Assembly (NCBI GenBank): GCA_015709595.1
Contig: CP054178.1
Location: forward strand, 1,865,205-1,929,204
Direction: 5' to 3'
Length of the DNA: 64,000 nucleotides
From: Phycisphaeraceae bacterium
Lineage (GTDB): Bacteria > Planctomycetota > Phycisphaerae > Phycisphaerales > SM1A02
Part shown: positions 43,018 to 52,167 of the stretch, in pieces
How positions within the stretch are numbered: the stretch's first letter is position 1
How the letters are laid out: each line of letters starts with the position of its first letter
Made by a program: the position numbers and the translations under genes
Notes under the pieces: model-generated
Told to the model about the DNA's origin: nothing
The model's input: only the letters and a program-made list of their open reading frames with translations
Database searches by the model: none

Positions 43018-45588
43018 TCACTCGCGCACCACGATGCGGACATGATCCACCCAGGTGTCGAACGAACTGCCGAACAGCAGCACCGCGGCGGTGTGCCTCA
43101 ACTGCACCTGGAGGCGTCCGTCCGAGGCCCGCACGTAAGTCGCGCCGTTCAGTCCCTTGACGTCAATGACAACCTCATCCAGACCGACGGCGTACGACGC
43201 GACTTCCTCGAACCGGTTGAGCACCCAGTTCCGCATCATCACCTTGCCTGCGGCGGCCACGTCGTCGATGCGGGTTTCGATGCGCACGTCCAGATCAGAG
43301 GGGTTGACGGCGTCGGTCTGGGCGTCCACGCGCAGGTACATGCTGTGGACCCCAGCGCCGCCCTCCTCGGGCGCCGACCGGGCGCGCAATGCCACGTTGT
43401 CCGACACGATCAGATCGACGAACGAGCCGGAGACGAGTGTGCCTCGCGTGACCACGGCGTTGGTGAGCGACGTGGTCACCACGCGGCACGAATCGGGCAG
43501 CACCATGAAGGCGTCGATGGCCGCCTCGGTGATCGAGTCGTCCGGTTGATCCGCCACCTGGAATCGCAGCATCACCTGCGACGTGGGCGCGATGACATCG
43601 GCGACCCGGAAGCGTGTGGTCTGCCAGCCCGCTCCGTTGCCTACGCGCTCCACCAGCGTCCACGTATCGCCGCCGTCGTTGGAAATGTGAACCCGCAGCC
43701 AGTCGCCGGGTCGATCGGTGGTGAACCATCGCGCGTAGGTGATGTGATAGTCCAGCCCGCCCGACAGGTCGAGGATGGGGGAGAACAGCCGCGTGGGCCC
43801 GCCATCCACGTCGCTGTTGCCGGGCGCGTTGCCGGTGAGATAGCACTGTCCGGAGCCGTCAGAATCGGTCGGCGGGTCGCCTCGCGAGCCGTCGCCGGCG
43901 GGCACGCCGCGCTCCCACTGGCCGCTGAGCAGCGTGTCGCTGCTGACGGTCCACCCCTGGTCGGTCTCGAAGAGATCGACGAAGACGGGCTCCCGCACGA
44001 CAGGGGCGATGAAGCAGCGATCCGGCGCCTCGGGCGGGTCATAGGCCCGAACGCCCATGGCGATACGGATCGAGAAGTAGTAGCGGGTCACGCTGCCGCA
44101 CGGCAGGGGAGGGAAGACCGCCTGGTAGAGGTTTCCGCCGAGGTGAGGCATGAGCGTGCTGCGCCACTGCACGCCGTCGTGGTAGTGCAGCCGGGCCGTG
44201 CCCTCGACGCCTGTGTAGCCGTACGGCGAGACGGTGACGCGCATCGACGTTCCGCCGGTGGGGTCGATGATCGCGGGAAACCCGTCCGGGTAGTCCCAGA
44301 GAACGGGCGCCACGGAATCGCGCAGGGTCTTGTAGACGTTGATTCGCCCGTACCCGAACACGCTGTCCACACCGGGCGCGCCCAGGTCGTCGCACCCCTG
44401 CTTGAGCAGGTGCTCGACCTCATCGGGCGTCAGGGTTGGTTCGGCGGACCAGATCAGCCCGATCAGACCCGCCACCAGCGGTGCGGCGTAACTGGTGCCG
44501 CTGGGGCTGCCGTACTTCCGGTCGCCCCCGTTGGTGGTGGTATGGATGTCATCGCCCGGCGCGAAGAGATCGACGTATGACCCGTAGTTGGAGTTGATCC
44601 ACCGTTCGTCGGCCGGGTTGGTGGCGCCGACGACAATCAGGTCATCGGCGTCGCGGTCGGTATGAAGGAAACTGCCCCCATTTCCCGCGGCCCACACCAG
44701 CAGGCCGCCCTTCGACTTGATGTACGTGGCCGTGGTGCGCGCGGTGTCGGTCGTGGTTCCCGCGTAGCTCACGCTGGCGACGCGGTCGCCATTCTCCACC
44801 GCGGTGCGCGCCGCGTGGGTGATCGTGCTGATGGTGCTGCCCCCGGCCTGGGAGTTGGTGATGCGCATCATCCGATGGCCCAGGTTCCAGCCAACACCCG
44901 ACACGCCGACGCCGTTGTTCCCGTTGGCTGCCGCGGCCCCGAGGACGCCCGTGCCGTGACCGTTGATGTCCGTGATCTGCCCGCCCTCGCCCTCCCAGAG
45001 TCGATCGACGGCGTTGTAGCCGGGCTTGCGATGGAGCAGCAGATCCTGATGGGTCACCCGGACGCCGGTGTCGCAGATCGCCACGGTCACGCCGGGGTCG
45101 CCGGTGAACAAGGCCCAGCCCTCGCACGACTGCATGATGTTCGTGGCATGGTGCCATTGCCGATCAAGTCGCGGGTCGTTGGGGCAGTTCGACGAGGCGG
45201 GGTAGCAGATCCAGTCCGGCTCGACGTACTGGAAGAGGCCAGTAGCCAGCAGTTCAGCGGCCGCGTCGTTCTCCGAGACACCATCGGGCAGGGCGAGCAG
45301 GTATTCGTCCGTGGCGGCGACGTGTTCGATGAGCGTGAACGCCTCGATGGCCAGATGCACCGCGTCCCGCGCCGCGGCTTCCCCGTCGGGGCGACGCATC
45401 AACGCCTGATCCGGACGAGCGATGAGACGCCCGGAGAACTCCAGCTCCCTGGGCGTTTCCGAGAAGAGCACGGCAGGGGGGCGATGCTGTGACGGCCGCT
45501 GCGAGGTGGAGTAGCTCCTCTCACTCGGGCTCAACAGTGCCGATACCACCCCCACTATCACCGCTGCGGCGGTTCGCCTCAACCCCAT
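43018..45588 (-). CDS. Secreted subtilisin-like serine protease (S8 family) with C-terminal beta domains
   Basis: An 856-residue exoprotein. After a hydrophobic signal (AAAVIVGVVSALL) and a propeptide, the catalytic domain contains Asp173 (VAICDTGV), His211 (INGHGTGVLGAAA), the oxyanion Asn303 (WAAGNGG) and Ser366 (SPSGTSYAAPLVAGL), so the triad is complete. The C-terminal half has jelly-roll or fibronectin-like strands (WRSTLMPHLGGNLYQAVFP, WLRVHISNDGGDTWTLVERV), which may bind substrate or help secretion. The family cleaves peptide bonds outside the cell. It is the longest exoprotein gene here and stands alone, divergent from the DUF2752 gene. Confidence 0.92.
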   Translation of the reverse strand: MGLRRTAAAVIVGVVSALLSPSERSYSTSQRPSQHRPPAVLFSETPRELEFSGRLIARPDQALMRRPDGEAAARDAVHLAIEAFTLIEHVAATDEYLLALPDGVSENDAAAELLATGLFQYVEPDWICYPASSNCPNDPRLDRQWHHATNIMQSCEGWALFTGDPGVTVAICDTGVRVTHQDLLLHRKPGYNAVDRLWEGEGGQITDINGHGTGVLGAAAANGNNGVGVSGVGWNLGHRMMRITNSQAGGSTISTITHAARTAVENGDRVASVSYAGTTTDTARTTATYIKSKGGLLVWAAGNGGSFLHTDRDADDLIVVGATNPADERWINSNYGSYVDLFAPGDDIHTTTNGGDRKYGSPSGTSYAAPLVAGLIGLIWSAEPTLTPDEVEHLLKQGCDDLGAPGVDSVFGYGRINVYKTLRDSVAPVLWDYPDGFPAIIDPTGGTSMRVTVSPYGYTGVEGTARLHYHDGVQWRSTLMPHLGGNLYQAVFPPLPCGSVTRYYFSIRIAMGVRAYDPPEAPDRCFIAPVVREPVFVDLFETDQGWTVSSDTLLSGQWERGVPAGDGSRGDPPTDSDGSGQCYLTGNAPGNSDVDGGPTRLFSPILDLSGGLDYHITYARWFTTDRPGDWLRVHISNDGGDTWTLVERVGNGAGWQTTRFRVADVIAPTSQVMLRFQVADQPDDSITEAAIDAFMVLPDSCRVVTTSLTNAVVTRGTLVSGSFVDLIVSDNVALRARSAPEEGGAGVHSMYLRVDAQTDAVNPSDLDVRIETRIDDVAAAGKVMMRNWVLNRFEEVASYAVGLDEVVIDVKGLNGATYVRASDGRLQVQLRHTAAVLLFGSSFDTWVDHVRIVVRE

Positions 45589-45874
45589 GATGATCCCCTT
45601 TCGTCACGACATGACCCCGGAACAACCGAGCGCTGAAGCCGCCCGTGATTGACGCTGCGCCACGATGCAACACCCAACGTGACAGCACCTTACAGCGATT
45701 CATATGCCGGTGCACTGGGGCGGCTTGCGCACCAATCAGAAGAATGTTTCCGACATGCACACGGGGCGACGCATGAACGTGGCTGACGGCTGTCGCGGAA
45801 ACGGCTTCCGACCACCGACCGCCGATTCCTCACAGCATCACCGTTGATCCGCGCCCTACCATCCAGTACGCTCC

Positions 45875-46435
45875 ATGTCCTTGGCACCCCTCGACTCCCA
45901 ATCCGGCGTCGGTCCGTCCTCCCTCGGCGTCGATGGGGGGGCGGCGGTCATGTCGGCCTCCACCGGTTCGCCCCCCGTGGCGGTGCTGGAGCGTGCCGCC
46001 GCCGGGGACGGCTCCACCTTCGCCCGGCGCATGGTGGCGCTCATTGTCGCCCTCGGCTGCCTGGGCGTGCTGGGTGTGGCGCTGAGCATCGCGCCGGATG
46101 CTCGCGGGCACGGCACGCATGAACAGCTCGGCATGCCCGCCTGCCGCTGGGTGGAGAGCTTCGGGCTGGCCTGCCCGACGTGCGGGATGACGACATCCTT
46201 CGCCCATGCGGTGCGAGGCGACCTGCTCGCGTCGTTCCTGACCCAGCCGATGGGCATGGTGCTTTCGATTCTGACTGCCGCCGCCCTGATCGTGGGTCTG
46301 TATGTGGCGGCGACGGGTTCGGCGCTGGGGGGGTTGCTGGGACGGCTGTGGACGCCCCGGATACTCTGGCTCGCGGCGGCGATGACCACGCTGGCGTGGA
46401 TCTACAAGATTCTGGTCGTTCGGGAGATCCTCTGA
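45875..46435 (+). CDS. DUF2752 family small membrane protein
   Basis: The 186-residue product has about three membrane segments (ARRMVALIVALGCLGVLGVAL, VLSILTAAALIVGLYVAA, ILWLAAAMTTLAWIYKIL) and the DUF2752 signature WVESFGLACPTCGMTTSFAHAVRGD with the paired cysteines. The family is of unknown function. The first about 50 residues before the first membrane segment are not conserved, so a later start is possible. The stop overlaps the start of the following lipoprotein gene by one base (TGATG), so these two are an operon. Confidence 0.85.
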   Translation: MSLAPLDSQSGVGPSSLGVDGGAAVMSASTGSPPVAVLERAAAGDGSTFARRMVALIVALGCLGVLGVALSIAPDARGHGTHEQLGMPACRWVESFGLACPTCGMTTSFAHAVRGDLLASFLTQPMGMVLSILTAAALIVGLYVAATGSALGGLLGRLWTPRILWLAAAMTTLAWIYKILVVREIL

Positions 46436-47118
46436 TGCTGCGATCCCTGTGCCTTCTCGTGGCGGCGGCTGCTCTCTCGGGCTGCGCGGTCACCAACCTG
46501 ATCGGCGGCGCGGCCCAGAACGCCGAGTATCAGAAGCTGATCGAGGTGCCCGCCCGCTACAACGGGCTGTCCGGGCACAAGGTGGCGGTGCTGGTCAACG
46601 TCAATCACACGATGATGTACGAGCACCCGCGCCTGGCCGGGCAGGTCGCGCTGGGGGTGGCGTACAACATCCGCCAGAAGGTGGAGAACGTGCGCGTCAT
46701 TGCGCCCGAGCAGACGATGCAGTGGCAGAGCAGCACGCCCCACTGGCATCTGATGGCCTATGGCGACATCGCCGACGCGCTGGGCGCGGAGCGGATCATC
46801 CTCATCGACCTCTACGAGTACCGGCTCACGCCGCCGGGCAACCGCTACGAGTGGGACGGCGTGTGCGCCGCCCACGTGCGCGTCATCGAGGTGGACGAGA
46901 TCAACCCCGACCCGGTGGCCCCGGTGGAGGAGTTCAACATCATCGCCAAGTTCCCCGACATGCAGGGCGTGACGTGGGAGTCCACCAACGCCTCGCAGGT
47001 GTCGCAGGGGCTGATCGTCAAGTTCATCCAGAAGGTGGCGTGGCTCTTCTACCTGCACGAGGAGCCGAAGTACCCGGACAAGTACAACCCGCGGCTGGCG
47101 CAGTCGCAGAAGAAGTAG
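46435..47118 (+). CDS. Lipoprotein of unknown function, first of a pair
   Basis: The 227-residue product begins MLRSLCLLVAAAALSGCAVTN, a lipoprotein signal with lipobox LSGC. The mature part starts AEYQKLIEVPARYNGLSGHKVAVLVNVNHTMMYEHP and has helices and strands (ADALGAERIILIDLYEYRL, YEWDGVCAAHVRVIEVDE). The neighbour at 47187 has similar features (DAEYKMADRVTAVYVDD at the same place), so they look like distant relatives. The start overlaps the DUF2752 stop and is preceded by GGGAG. Probably attached to the outer or inner membrane facing the periplasm; the function is not known. Confidence 0.78.
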   Translation: MLRSLCLLVAAAALSGCAVTNLIGGAAQNAEYQKLIEVPARYNGLSGHKVAVLVNVNHTMMYEHPRLAGQVALGVAYNIRQKVENVRVIAPEQTMQWQSSTPHWHLMAYGDIADALGAERIILIDLYEYRLTPPGNRYEWDGVCAAHVRVIEVDEINPDPVAPVEEFNIIAKFPDMQGVTWESTNASQVSQGLIVKFIQKVAWLFYLHEEPKYPDKYNPRLAQSQKK

Positions 47119-47186
47119 ATTCGACGCGCGGCACGGTCGCGGGCGTTGTGTGCGGGTGGGAGGTGGGGGCTGGACCAGGAGTCATC

Positions 47187-47894
47187 ATGCGATCATCCCC
47201 TGCCGGTTCAAACTGTCGGTGGCTGGCCTGCGGCGTGCTGCTTGCGATGGGCGCGGCCGGGCTGATGCACGGCTGCAACATCGTCGGACCGATCGCGGTG
47301 CTCGCCAGCCCGCCCCCGACGCAGGACGCCGAGTACAAGATGGCCGACCGCGTCACCGCGGTGTACGTCGATGACCGCAAGAACGTGCTCAACGACCGCG
47401 GGCTGCGCATGTTCATCGGCGACCGCGTTCTCGAACACCTGATGCGCAACAAGGTGCTGAAGGACTCGATCAAGACCAGCAACACCATGGCGGCGGCGGG
47501 CTCGGAGCGGGCCGGGGCCCTCAAGCCGCTGGAGCAGATCGGGCGCGAGGTCGGCGCCGCCCAGCTGATCTATGTCGAGATGCTCAGTTTCGGGCTGGAG
47601 CCGGACGCCTCCGGCGCGCCCCGCGCCCAGGCCACGCTGCGCGTCAAGCTGATCGACGTGGAGAACCGCGTTCGTCTCTTCCCGCCGACGGGCGAGGACG
47701 TTGCGGACGCCCGGTACATGACGGTCACGCTGCCGCCTGAGCAGACCTACCAGCCGGTGCTGACCCGCGCCAGCCAGGCGGAGGCCAACCGCACGCTGGC
47801 GGAGATGATCGCCGACCGCGTGGCCAAGCTCTTCTACAAGTGGGAGGTTCGTCCGCTGGGCGACAACAGCGCGCCCAAGTCGGCCTTCGATTGA
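47187..47894 (+). CDS. Probable lipoprotein of unknown function, second of a pair
   Basis: The 235-residue product starts at an ATG with AGGAG six bases upstream. It has a hydrophobic signal with a likely lipobox (GLMHGC), and then AEYKMADRVTAVYVDDRKNVLNDRGLRMFI. It shares the N-terminal AEY... and alternating pattern with the upstream lipoprotein and also has IGREVGAAQLIYVEMLSF, like the ALGAERIILIDLYEY of its neighbour. This suggests two members of one family acting together, perhaps as a periplasmic complex. The gap to the upstream gene is 68 bp. The family is not known to me. Confidence 0.75.
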   Translation: MRSSPAGSNCRWLACGVLLAMGAAGLMHGCNIVGPIAVLASPPPTQDAEYKMADRVTAVYVDDRKNVLNDRGLRMFIGDRVLEHLMRNKVLKDSIKTSNTMAAAGSERAGALKPLEQIGREVGAAQLIYVEMLSFGLEPDASGAPRAQATLRVKLIDVENRVRLFPPTGEDVADARYMTVTLPPEQTYQPVLTRASQAEANRTLAEMIADRVAKLFYKWEVRPLGDNSAPKSAFD

Positions 47895-47910
47895 CTCCGC
47901 CACCGCGCTG

Positions 47911-48016
47911 TGTGCCACGGCTCTGTGAGCCGTGCCCCCCCACGTGCCCGTGTGCCACGGCTCTGTGAGCCGTGCCCCCCCACGTGCCCGCGTGCCACGG
48001 CTCTGTGAGCCGTGCG
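47911..48016. repeat. Tandem 40-bp palindrome-containing repeat (2.6 copies)
   Basis: Units start at 47911, 47951 and 47991, each with gccacggctctgtgagccgtgc, a near-perfect palindrome (arms of about 9 bp around tgt). Units one and two are joined by cccccccacgtgcccg. The third copy stops after the palindrome. The units are contiguous, with no spacer of variable sequence, so it is not a CRISPR array. It lies between the lipoprotein gene and a glycosyltransferase gene and may fold as an RNA hairpin. Confidence 0.85.
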
Positions 48017-48234
48017 GGCGGCCTGCGGCGCTCGATCTCGCACCCGCCACACTCAGAGTGACTCCCTCACCACTCGATGGTCTGCGACGTTGCGGCTTCC
48101 CCGCGGCCGACACGGCCTTGGCACTTCGAGGGCGGCTTTCGGCTGTCAGACATCAGCCCGAGTTGATGACCGACAACCGATCACGGTTCACGCCCTGCCT
48201 TGCCCCCGCGCCGGGTTTCTGACATGATGATGTC

Positions 48235-49503
48235 ATGCGCGTGCTTCACGTCGTCGATCCCGGCAGCCCCGGTGGTGGGGCATGCACCCTGCAGCTCATG
48301 GCGGCGCCCCTGGCGCGACTCACGTCGGTGCGTCAGGATGTTCTGCTGGTGGGTAACGGGCGTCACGAGCGACTGGCCGAGCGCTGCGGCGTGCCCGTGA
48401 CGGGGCGGCTGACCGCGCCTCGTCACCAGCCGGTGATGGCGGGCTTCCTGGGCGGGGCGTTCAGGCGGTTCGTCCGGTCGCGCGAGGAAGTCTTCGGTCG
48501 ATACGACCTCGTCCACGCCTGGACGGCGCGGTCCGCGCTGCTGGCGGCCATTGCCGCGCCGGCTCGCAGGCGCGTGGCGACCCTGACGATCGGGCCGGTC
48601 AACGGCTTTCTGATGCGCCTGCTGGCCAGGGCCATCGACAGTCATCCGACCTTTCTGCTGGCCACGTCGGTGGCGGTGAAGCGTGATTACATCGCGGCGG
48701 GCGTGGGGGCGCGGCATCTGGACGTGCTCAGGCCGGCGGTGCATCCCGAGGCGGTGGAGGATGGCTCCGACGACCGCGACCATGTCCGTCGACGCTGGGG
48801 CGTGGACGAGCGGTCGTTCGTCATCGGGCTGCTCTGCGAACCGGTGTCCTGGTCGGACGCGAGGCGGGCGGCGGTGGTCCTGTCGCTCGCGGCCGAGGCC
48901 GGGCGCGACGTGCGCCTGGTGGTGCATCCCGCCGCCCAGCGCCGGGTGGAGGCGGTCCGCTGGCTGATGCGCATCGGGCACGCGCATCGGCTGATCGTGG
49001 ATGAGCAGCTGGCCGAGCCGTGGCGCTGCGTCCACGGGCTGGACGCCGCGCTCATCCTGGGCGACGACACCACCACGCTGGACGTGAGCGAGGGCGGCTC
49101 GCCCTTCTCGCTGCTGTTCGGCGGAGGTCGTGCCCTGCGCCCCATGCCGGGCGTGATGCCCGCGCTGTGGGCCATGGCCACCGGCGTGCCCGTCATCGCC
49201 GAGCGGTCGCTGGCCATGCAGGAGGTCATCGACCATGACCACACCGGGCTGCTGGTGGACCAGCGCGACATCAACGCGGCGGCGTCGTGCGTGGTGCGCT
49301 TGTTCGACGATCCCGGCGCCGGCAGCCGGCTCGGGCAGGCGGCACGGGCGTCCATTCACCGGGCGCACCACGTCAGCGCCTACTGCGTGCAACTGAAGGA
49401 AGTCTACGAGCGGGTCATCGCCGGTCGGGTGGCGGCGGTGGTGCAGGAAGGCGGCGAGGCCGTCATCGAGCAGCGCCGCTCCGGCGCCGACCTGCGCGGC
49501 TGA
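48235..49503 (+). CDS. GT4-like glycosyltransferase (GT-B fold)
   Basis: The 422-residue product has the N-terminal MRVLHVVDPGSPGGGACTLQ, the GT-B Gly-rich loop. In the C-terminal half it has PGVMPALWAMATGVPVIAERSLAMQEVIDHDHTGLLVDQRD, the signature of GT4-type sugar transferases (the E-x7-E region is partly altered: AERSLAMQE). It probably adds a sugar to a lipid or polysaccharide, using a nucleotide sugar. It stands alone between a repeat and the calcium-repeat exoprotein gene. The acceptor cannot be inferred. Confidence 0.82.
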   Translation: MRVLHVVDPGSPGGGACTLQLMAAPLARLTSVRQDVLLVGNGRHERLAERCGVPVTGRLTAPRHQPVMAGFLGGAFRRFVRSREEVFGRYDLVHAWTARSALLAAIAAPARRRVATLTIGPVNGFLMRLLARAIDSHPTFLLATSVAVKRDYIAAGVGARHLDVLRPAVHPEAVEDGSDDRDHVRRRWGVDERSFVIGLLCEPVSWSDARRAAVVLSLAAEAGRDVRLVVHPAAQRRVEAVRWLMRIGHAHRLIVDEQLAEPWRCVHGLDAALILGDDTTTLDVSEGGSPFSLLFGGGRALRPMPGVMPALWAMATGVPVIAERSLAMQEVIDHDHTGLLVDQRDINAAASCVVRLFDDPGAGSRLGQAARASIHRAHHVSAYCVQLKEVYERVIAGRVAAVVQEGGEAVIEQRRSGADLRG

Positions 49504-49729
49504 GGCGCCACCCTGCCGGAACTGCATCGACACCAACAACCGACGACCCAGCACACGCTCCCACAATCGAAAGTGCGGCGTGGCGCCGCAACTGGTCGAT
49601 GAATGTGGCGGCTGTTCACGCGGGTTGCCGGCCGAGTGGTCGCACGAACGACGAGGCAAAACAGGCAAGCGGGGCAAGCCCCTCGGTGGACCGAGCGCGT
49701 ATGAGCGCGGGAATCGCGCAGGTGATCCA
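49504..49729. other. Intergenic region before the calcium-repeat exoprotein gene
   Basis: No gene I can support lies in this stretch. With the promoter at 49730-49759 and a 60-base leader it makes up the 320 bp between the glycosyltransferase and the exoprotein gene. Confidence 0.4.
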
Positions 49730-49759
49730 TTGACAGATGCGATGGGCAGGCCGCATACT
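49730..49759 (+). promoter_or_regulatory. Sigma70-type promoter with perfect -35
   Basis: TTGACA (49730-49735) and CATACT (49754-49759) with an 18-bp spacer. Transcription would start near 49766, giving a leader of about 60 bases before the exoprotein ATG at 49827. Confidence 0.6.
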
Positions 49760-49826
49760 GCGGCTGCTGATCCCATCACGTTCCTTACCCCGGAGAGAGT
49801 TTCAAGACATGAAAGGGAGATCGGCC

Positions 49827-51071
49827 ATGAAGCAGTTCTTCACTCGCGGAGCGGCGGCGGCCTGCGCCTGCGCCATCGGCGCGCTGGCGTGGGCGGACAC
49901 GAATGTGGTGGTGTATTCGCAACCGGGCGGCGCGGCCAACGGCAACCCCTTCGCCGCGGAGTCCACGATGAACTCCACGTTCTTCGGCGCCAACCCGAGG
50001 TCGGCGGATCGGTTCACCCTCGGCGCCGACGAAACGATCGTGGAAGTGGTGTGGTGGGGGGAGTCGCTTGACGAGGAGAACGTGCTCGAGTTCGTGACGA
50101 GCGCCGGCGCCTTCGGCAACGTCGATTCCTTCACCATCGAGTTCTTCGCCAGCAGCGGGGGATCGGTGGGTGCTTCCATCGCGTCAGAGATCATCCCCGC
50201 CTCCAACGTGACGGTCGTCGCCGACGGACTGAGCATCGATGGCGTGGCCGATCAGTACCGCTATTCCGCCTCGCTGACCAGCGGCGTGGCGCTGACGGGC
50301 GGCACGGAGTACTTCATCTCCATCGCCGCAACGCTGACCGACGGGTCCAGCGCGGTGCTGTGGGTGTGGCACACCAGCAACGCCGGGCCGCAGGATGACT
50401 TCGAGTTCGCCTTCGGTGGCCCGTTCAGTCCCGCGGGTTTGCCCGGGGCCGACGGCGATCTGGCCTTTGAGTTGCTCGCCGCCGGCGGGGGGCCGGTCGA
50501 TACCGACGGCGACGGGCTCACCGACGACGACGAGATCAACCTGTACGGAACCAATCCGCTCAACGCCGACACCGACGGCGACGGATTGAATGACGGCGTC
50601 GAGGTGAACGAGCACTTCACCGACCCGCTGAACGCCGACACCGACGGCGATGGGCTCTCGGACGGTGACGAAGTGCTGGTGCTGGGCACCAATCCGCTCA
50701 GCGCCGACACCGACGGTGACGGCGTACCCGACGGCGTCGATCCGACCCCGACCGTTCCCGGCGTGCCGCAGTCGTTCCTGGCGGAATGGGCGCGCGACGT
50801 GGCCCACGACATCTGCTCCGCCAACACGTCGCTCTTCACCGGCCCGAACGTCGTCGTCAGGAGCGTGCGGCGCAACGTCCTCTGTTCGCTGACCGCCATG
50901 GCCGCCAACCTGATCGAGTGCGGGCACGACGCGGCGGCCGACGCCCTGCTCTGCGCGGTGCTGGCGTTCGTCGATGGTCAGCCCAACCCGCCCGATTGGA
51001 TGGTGGCCTCGCCGCAGAAGACGGCCATCGCCGCCGAGATCGAGGTCATCCGCTCGCTGCTGTGGTACTGA
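49827..51071 (+). CDS. Secreted protein with thrombospondin type 3-like calcium-binding repeats
   Basis: The ATG at 49827 has AAAGGGAG at suitable distance, better than the ATG six codons earlier. A signal peptide (MKQFFTRGAAAACACAIGAL) precedes a beta-sandwich-like N-terminal domain (residues about 25-220). Residues about 224-306 are four calcium-binding repeats of the form DTDGDGLTDDDEINLYGTNP, with alternating Asp. A C-terminal helical domain of about 100 residues has three Cys (DICSANTS, NVLCSLTAM, DALLCAVL) and no known motif. The repeats need calcium to fold and are common in exported planctomycete proteins. The promoter and terminator around it make it a single-gene transcript. Confidence 0.85.
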   Translation: MKQFFTRGAAAACACAIGALAWADTNVVVYSQPGGAANGNPFAAESTMNSTFFGANPRSADRFTLGADETIVEVVWWGESLDEENVLEFVTSAGAFGNVDSFTIEFFASSGGSVGASIASEIIPASNVTVVADGLSIDGVADQYRYSASLTSGVALTGGTEYFISIAATLTDGSSAVLWVWHTSNAGPQDDFEFAFGGPFSPAGLPGADGDLAFELLAAGGGPVDTDGDGLTDDDEINLYGTNPLNADTDGDGLNDGVEVNEHFTDPLNADTDGDGLSDGDEVLVLGTNPLSADTDGDGVPDGVDPTPTVPGVPQSFLAEWARDVAHDICSANTSLFTGPNVVVRSVRRNVLCSLTAMAANLIECGHDAAADALLCAVLAFVDGQPNPPDWMVASPQKTAIAAEIEVIRSLLWY

Positions 51072-51105
51072 TCCGACCGAGGCGAATCGCGTCTGACCTG
51101 TCCCC

Positions 51106-51140
51106 CGCCCCCGGCCCGCGCCGGGGGCGTTTTCTTTCTT
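51106..51140 (+). terminator. Intrinsic terminator after the calcium-repeat exoprotein gene
   Basis: A perfect 10-bp stem (cgcccccggc at 51106-51115, gccgggggcg at 51120-51129) with a 4-base loop is followed by ttttctttctt. Confidence 0.9.
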
Positions 51141-51175
51141 CCAGGAGACGTGCGTGGCTGCGGCGTTGGGCCAGC

Positions 51176-52120
51176 TCACCGGGCCAGCGCCCGCACCCAC
51201 TCGTTCACCTCGAAGTCATACACCGCCGCCTCGTCGAACTGGGCCTCGACGGCATTCTCGTTGCCGATGCCCACGCGCGTCACGATCGGCGCCCGCAGTC
51301 CGATCATCGACCGGGCCGCCTGGGCCAGCCGGGCGCGGTGCTCGTCGGTCAGTTCGGCGTGGCGTTTCGATTCCTCGAACCGCCGCAGGATGTCGCGCTT
51401 GGGCCCCTCGGCGTTCCACCCCGCGGAGACCAGCGCTCGAACACGCTCCAACCGCATCAGGTGGGCGCGGAATGTACTTTCGCCTGCACTGCGCTCCAGC
51501 CAGCGGCGAATCTCCAGCGCGGGCCGGTTGAGGTTGTTGATCTCCGACGCTCGCCTGGTAAGGGCGGCGTCCGCCTCGCGGATCGCCTGCGCCTCCGCAT
51601 CGCTCACCTGCTGGCGGCGGATGGCGTCATTCACGCGGGCGATGAAGGCGCGATCCGTCCGCGGGTTGGGCAGCAGGGCAGGCAGTTCCTCGATCAACCG
51701 GTCGAGGTCGGCATCCTTGAGCGAATCGCCGGGCCACGCGGGGTTGAAGCCCAGCAGTTGCCAGCGAACGTACGCGTCGATGAAGGCGTCCCTGTTCGTG
51801 CGCCGCTCGAATCGCTTCCACACCAGGTCGCCGGGGACCGACTCACGTCCGTGCTCCCGCAGGAACTCGGCCGCAAAGGTGGTCTCCTGCCGGGGCAGGC
51901 GGTTTTCCTTCTGACCCTGCCGCGCCTCGGCGGTGAGCAGAGCGATGGCCTTGTTGACGAGGGCGGCATCGCTGGGCGGTGGTTGTGCAACGGCGTACGA
52001 CCACCCGGTCGTGGCGGGCGACTTCTCCGGCGTCCTTTCACCCATTGCGGGCAGAACGCACAACGCAACGAACGCGCCCAGCATTGACCGTCCACATCGA
52101 GATGACTTGCGATGCGCCAT
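51176..52120 (-). CDS. Secreted helical protein, paralogue of the upstream gene
   Basis: The 314-residue product has a probable signal peptide (SMLGAFVALCVLPAM), though the start codon has no obvious ribosome binding site. The sequence is helical: AALVNKAIALLTAEARQGQ, RDAFIDAYVRWQLLGFNPAWP and RPALEIRRWLERSAGEST. The segment FIDAYVRWQLLGFNPAWP matches FIDAYIRWQLTSFDPAWP of the neighbour at 52168-53064, and both are followed by a PNPRTD/DNPRAD motif, so they are tandem duplicates. I do not recognise the family; a periplasmic role is likely. Confidence 0.75.
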   Translation of the reverse strand: MAHRKSSRCGRSMLGAFVALCVLPAMGERTPEKSPATTGWSYAVAQPPPSDAALVNKAIALLTAEARQGQKENRLPRQETTFAAEFLREHGRESVPGDLVWKRFERRTNRDAFIDAYVRWQLLGFNPAWPGDSLKDADLDRLIEELPALLPNPRTDRAFIARVNDAIRRQQVSDAEAQAIREADAALTRRASEINNLNRPALEIRRWLERSAGESTFRAHLMRLERVRALVSAGWNAEGPKRDILRRFEESKRHAELTDEHRARLAQAARSMIGLRAPIVTRVGIGNENAVEAQFDEAAVYDFEVNEWVRALAR

Positions 52121-52167
52121 GAGTCGGAATCAGCACTGGAACTGTTGCCGGATATCCATCCGCACGA

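Noticed and set aside
47911..48016. Possible CRISPR array
   Set aside because: The 40-bp units are contiguous and contain a palindrome; there are no unique spacers and no cas genes.
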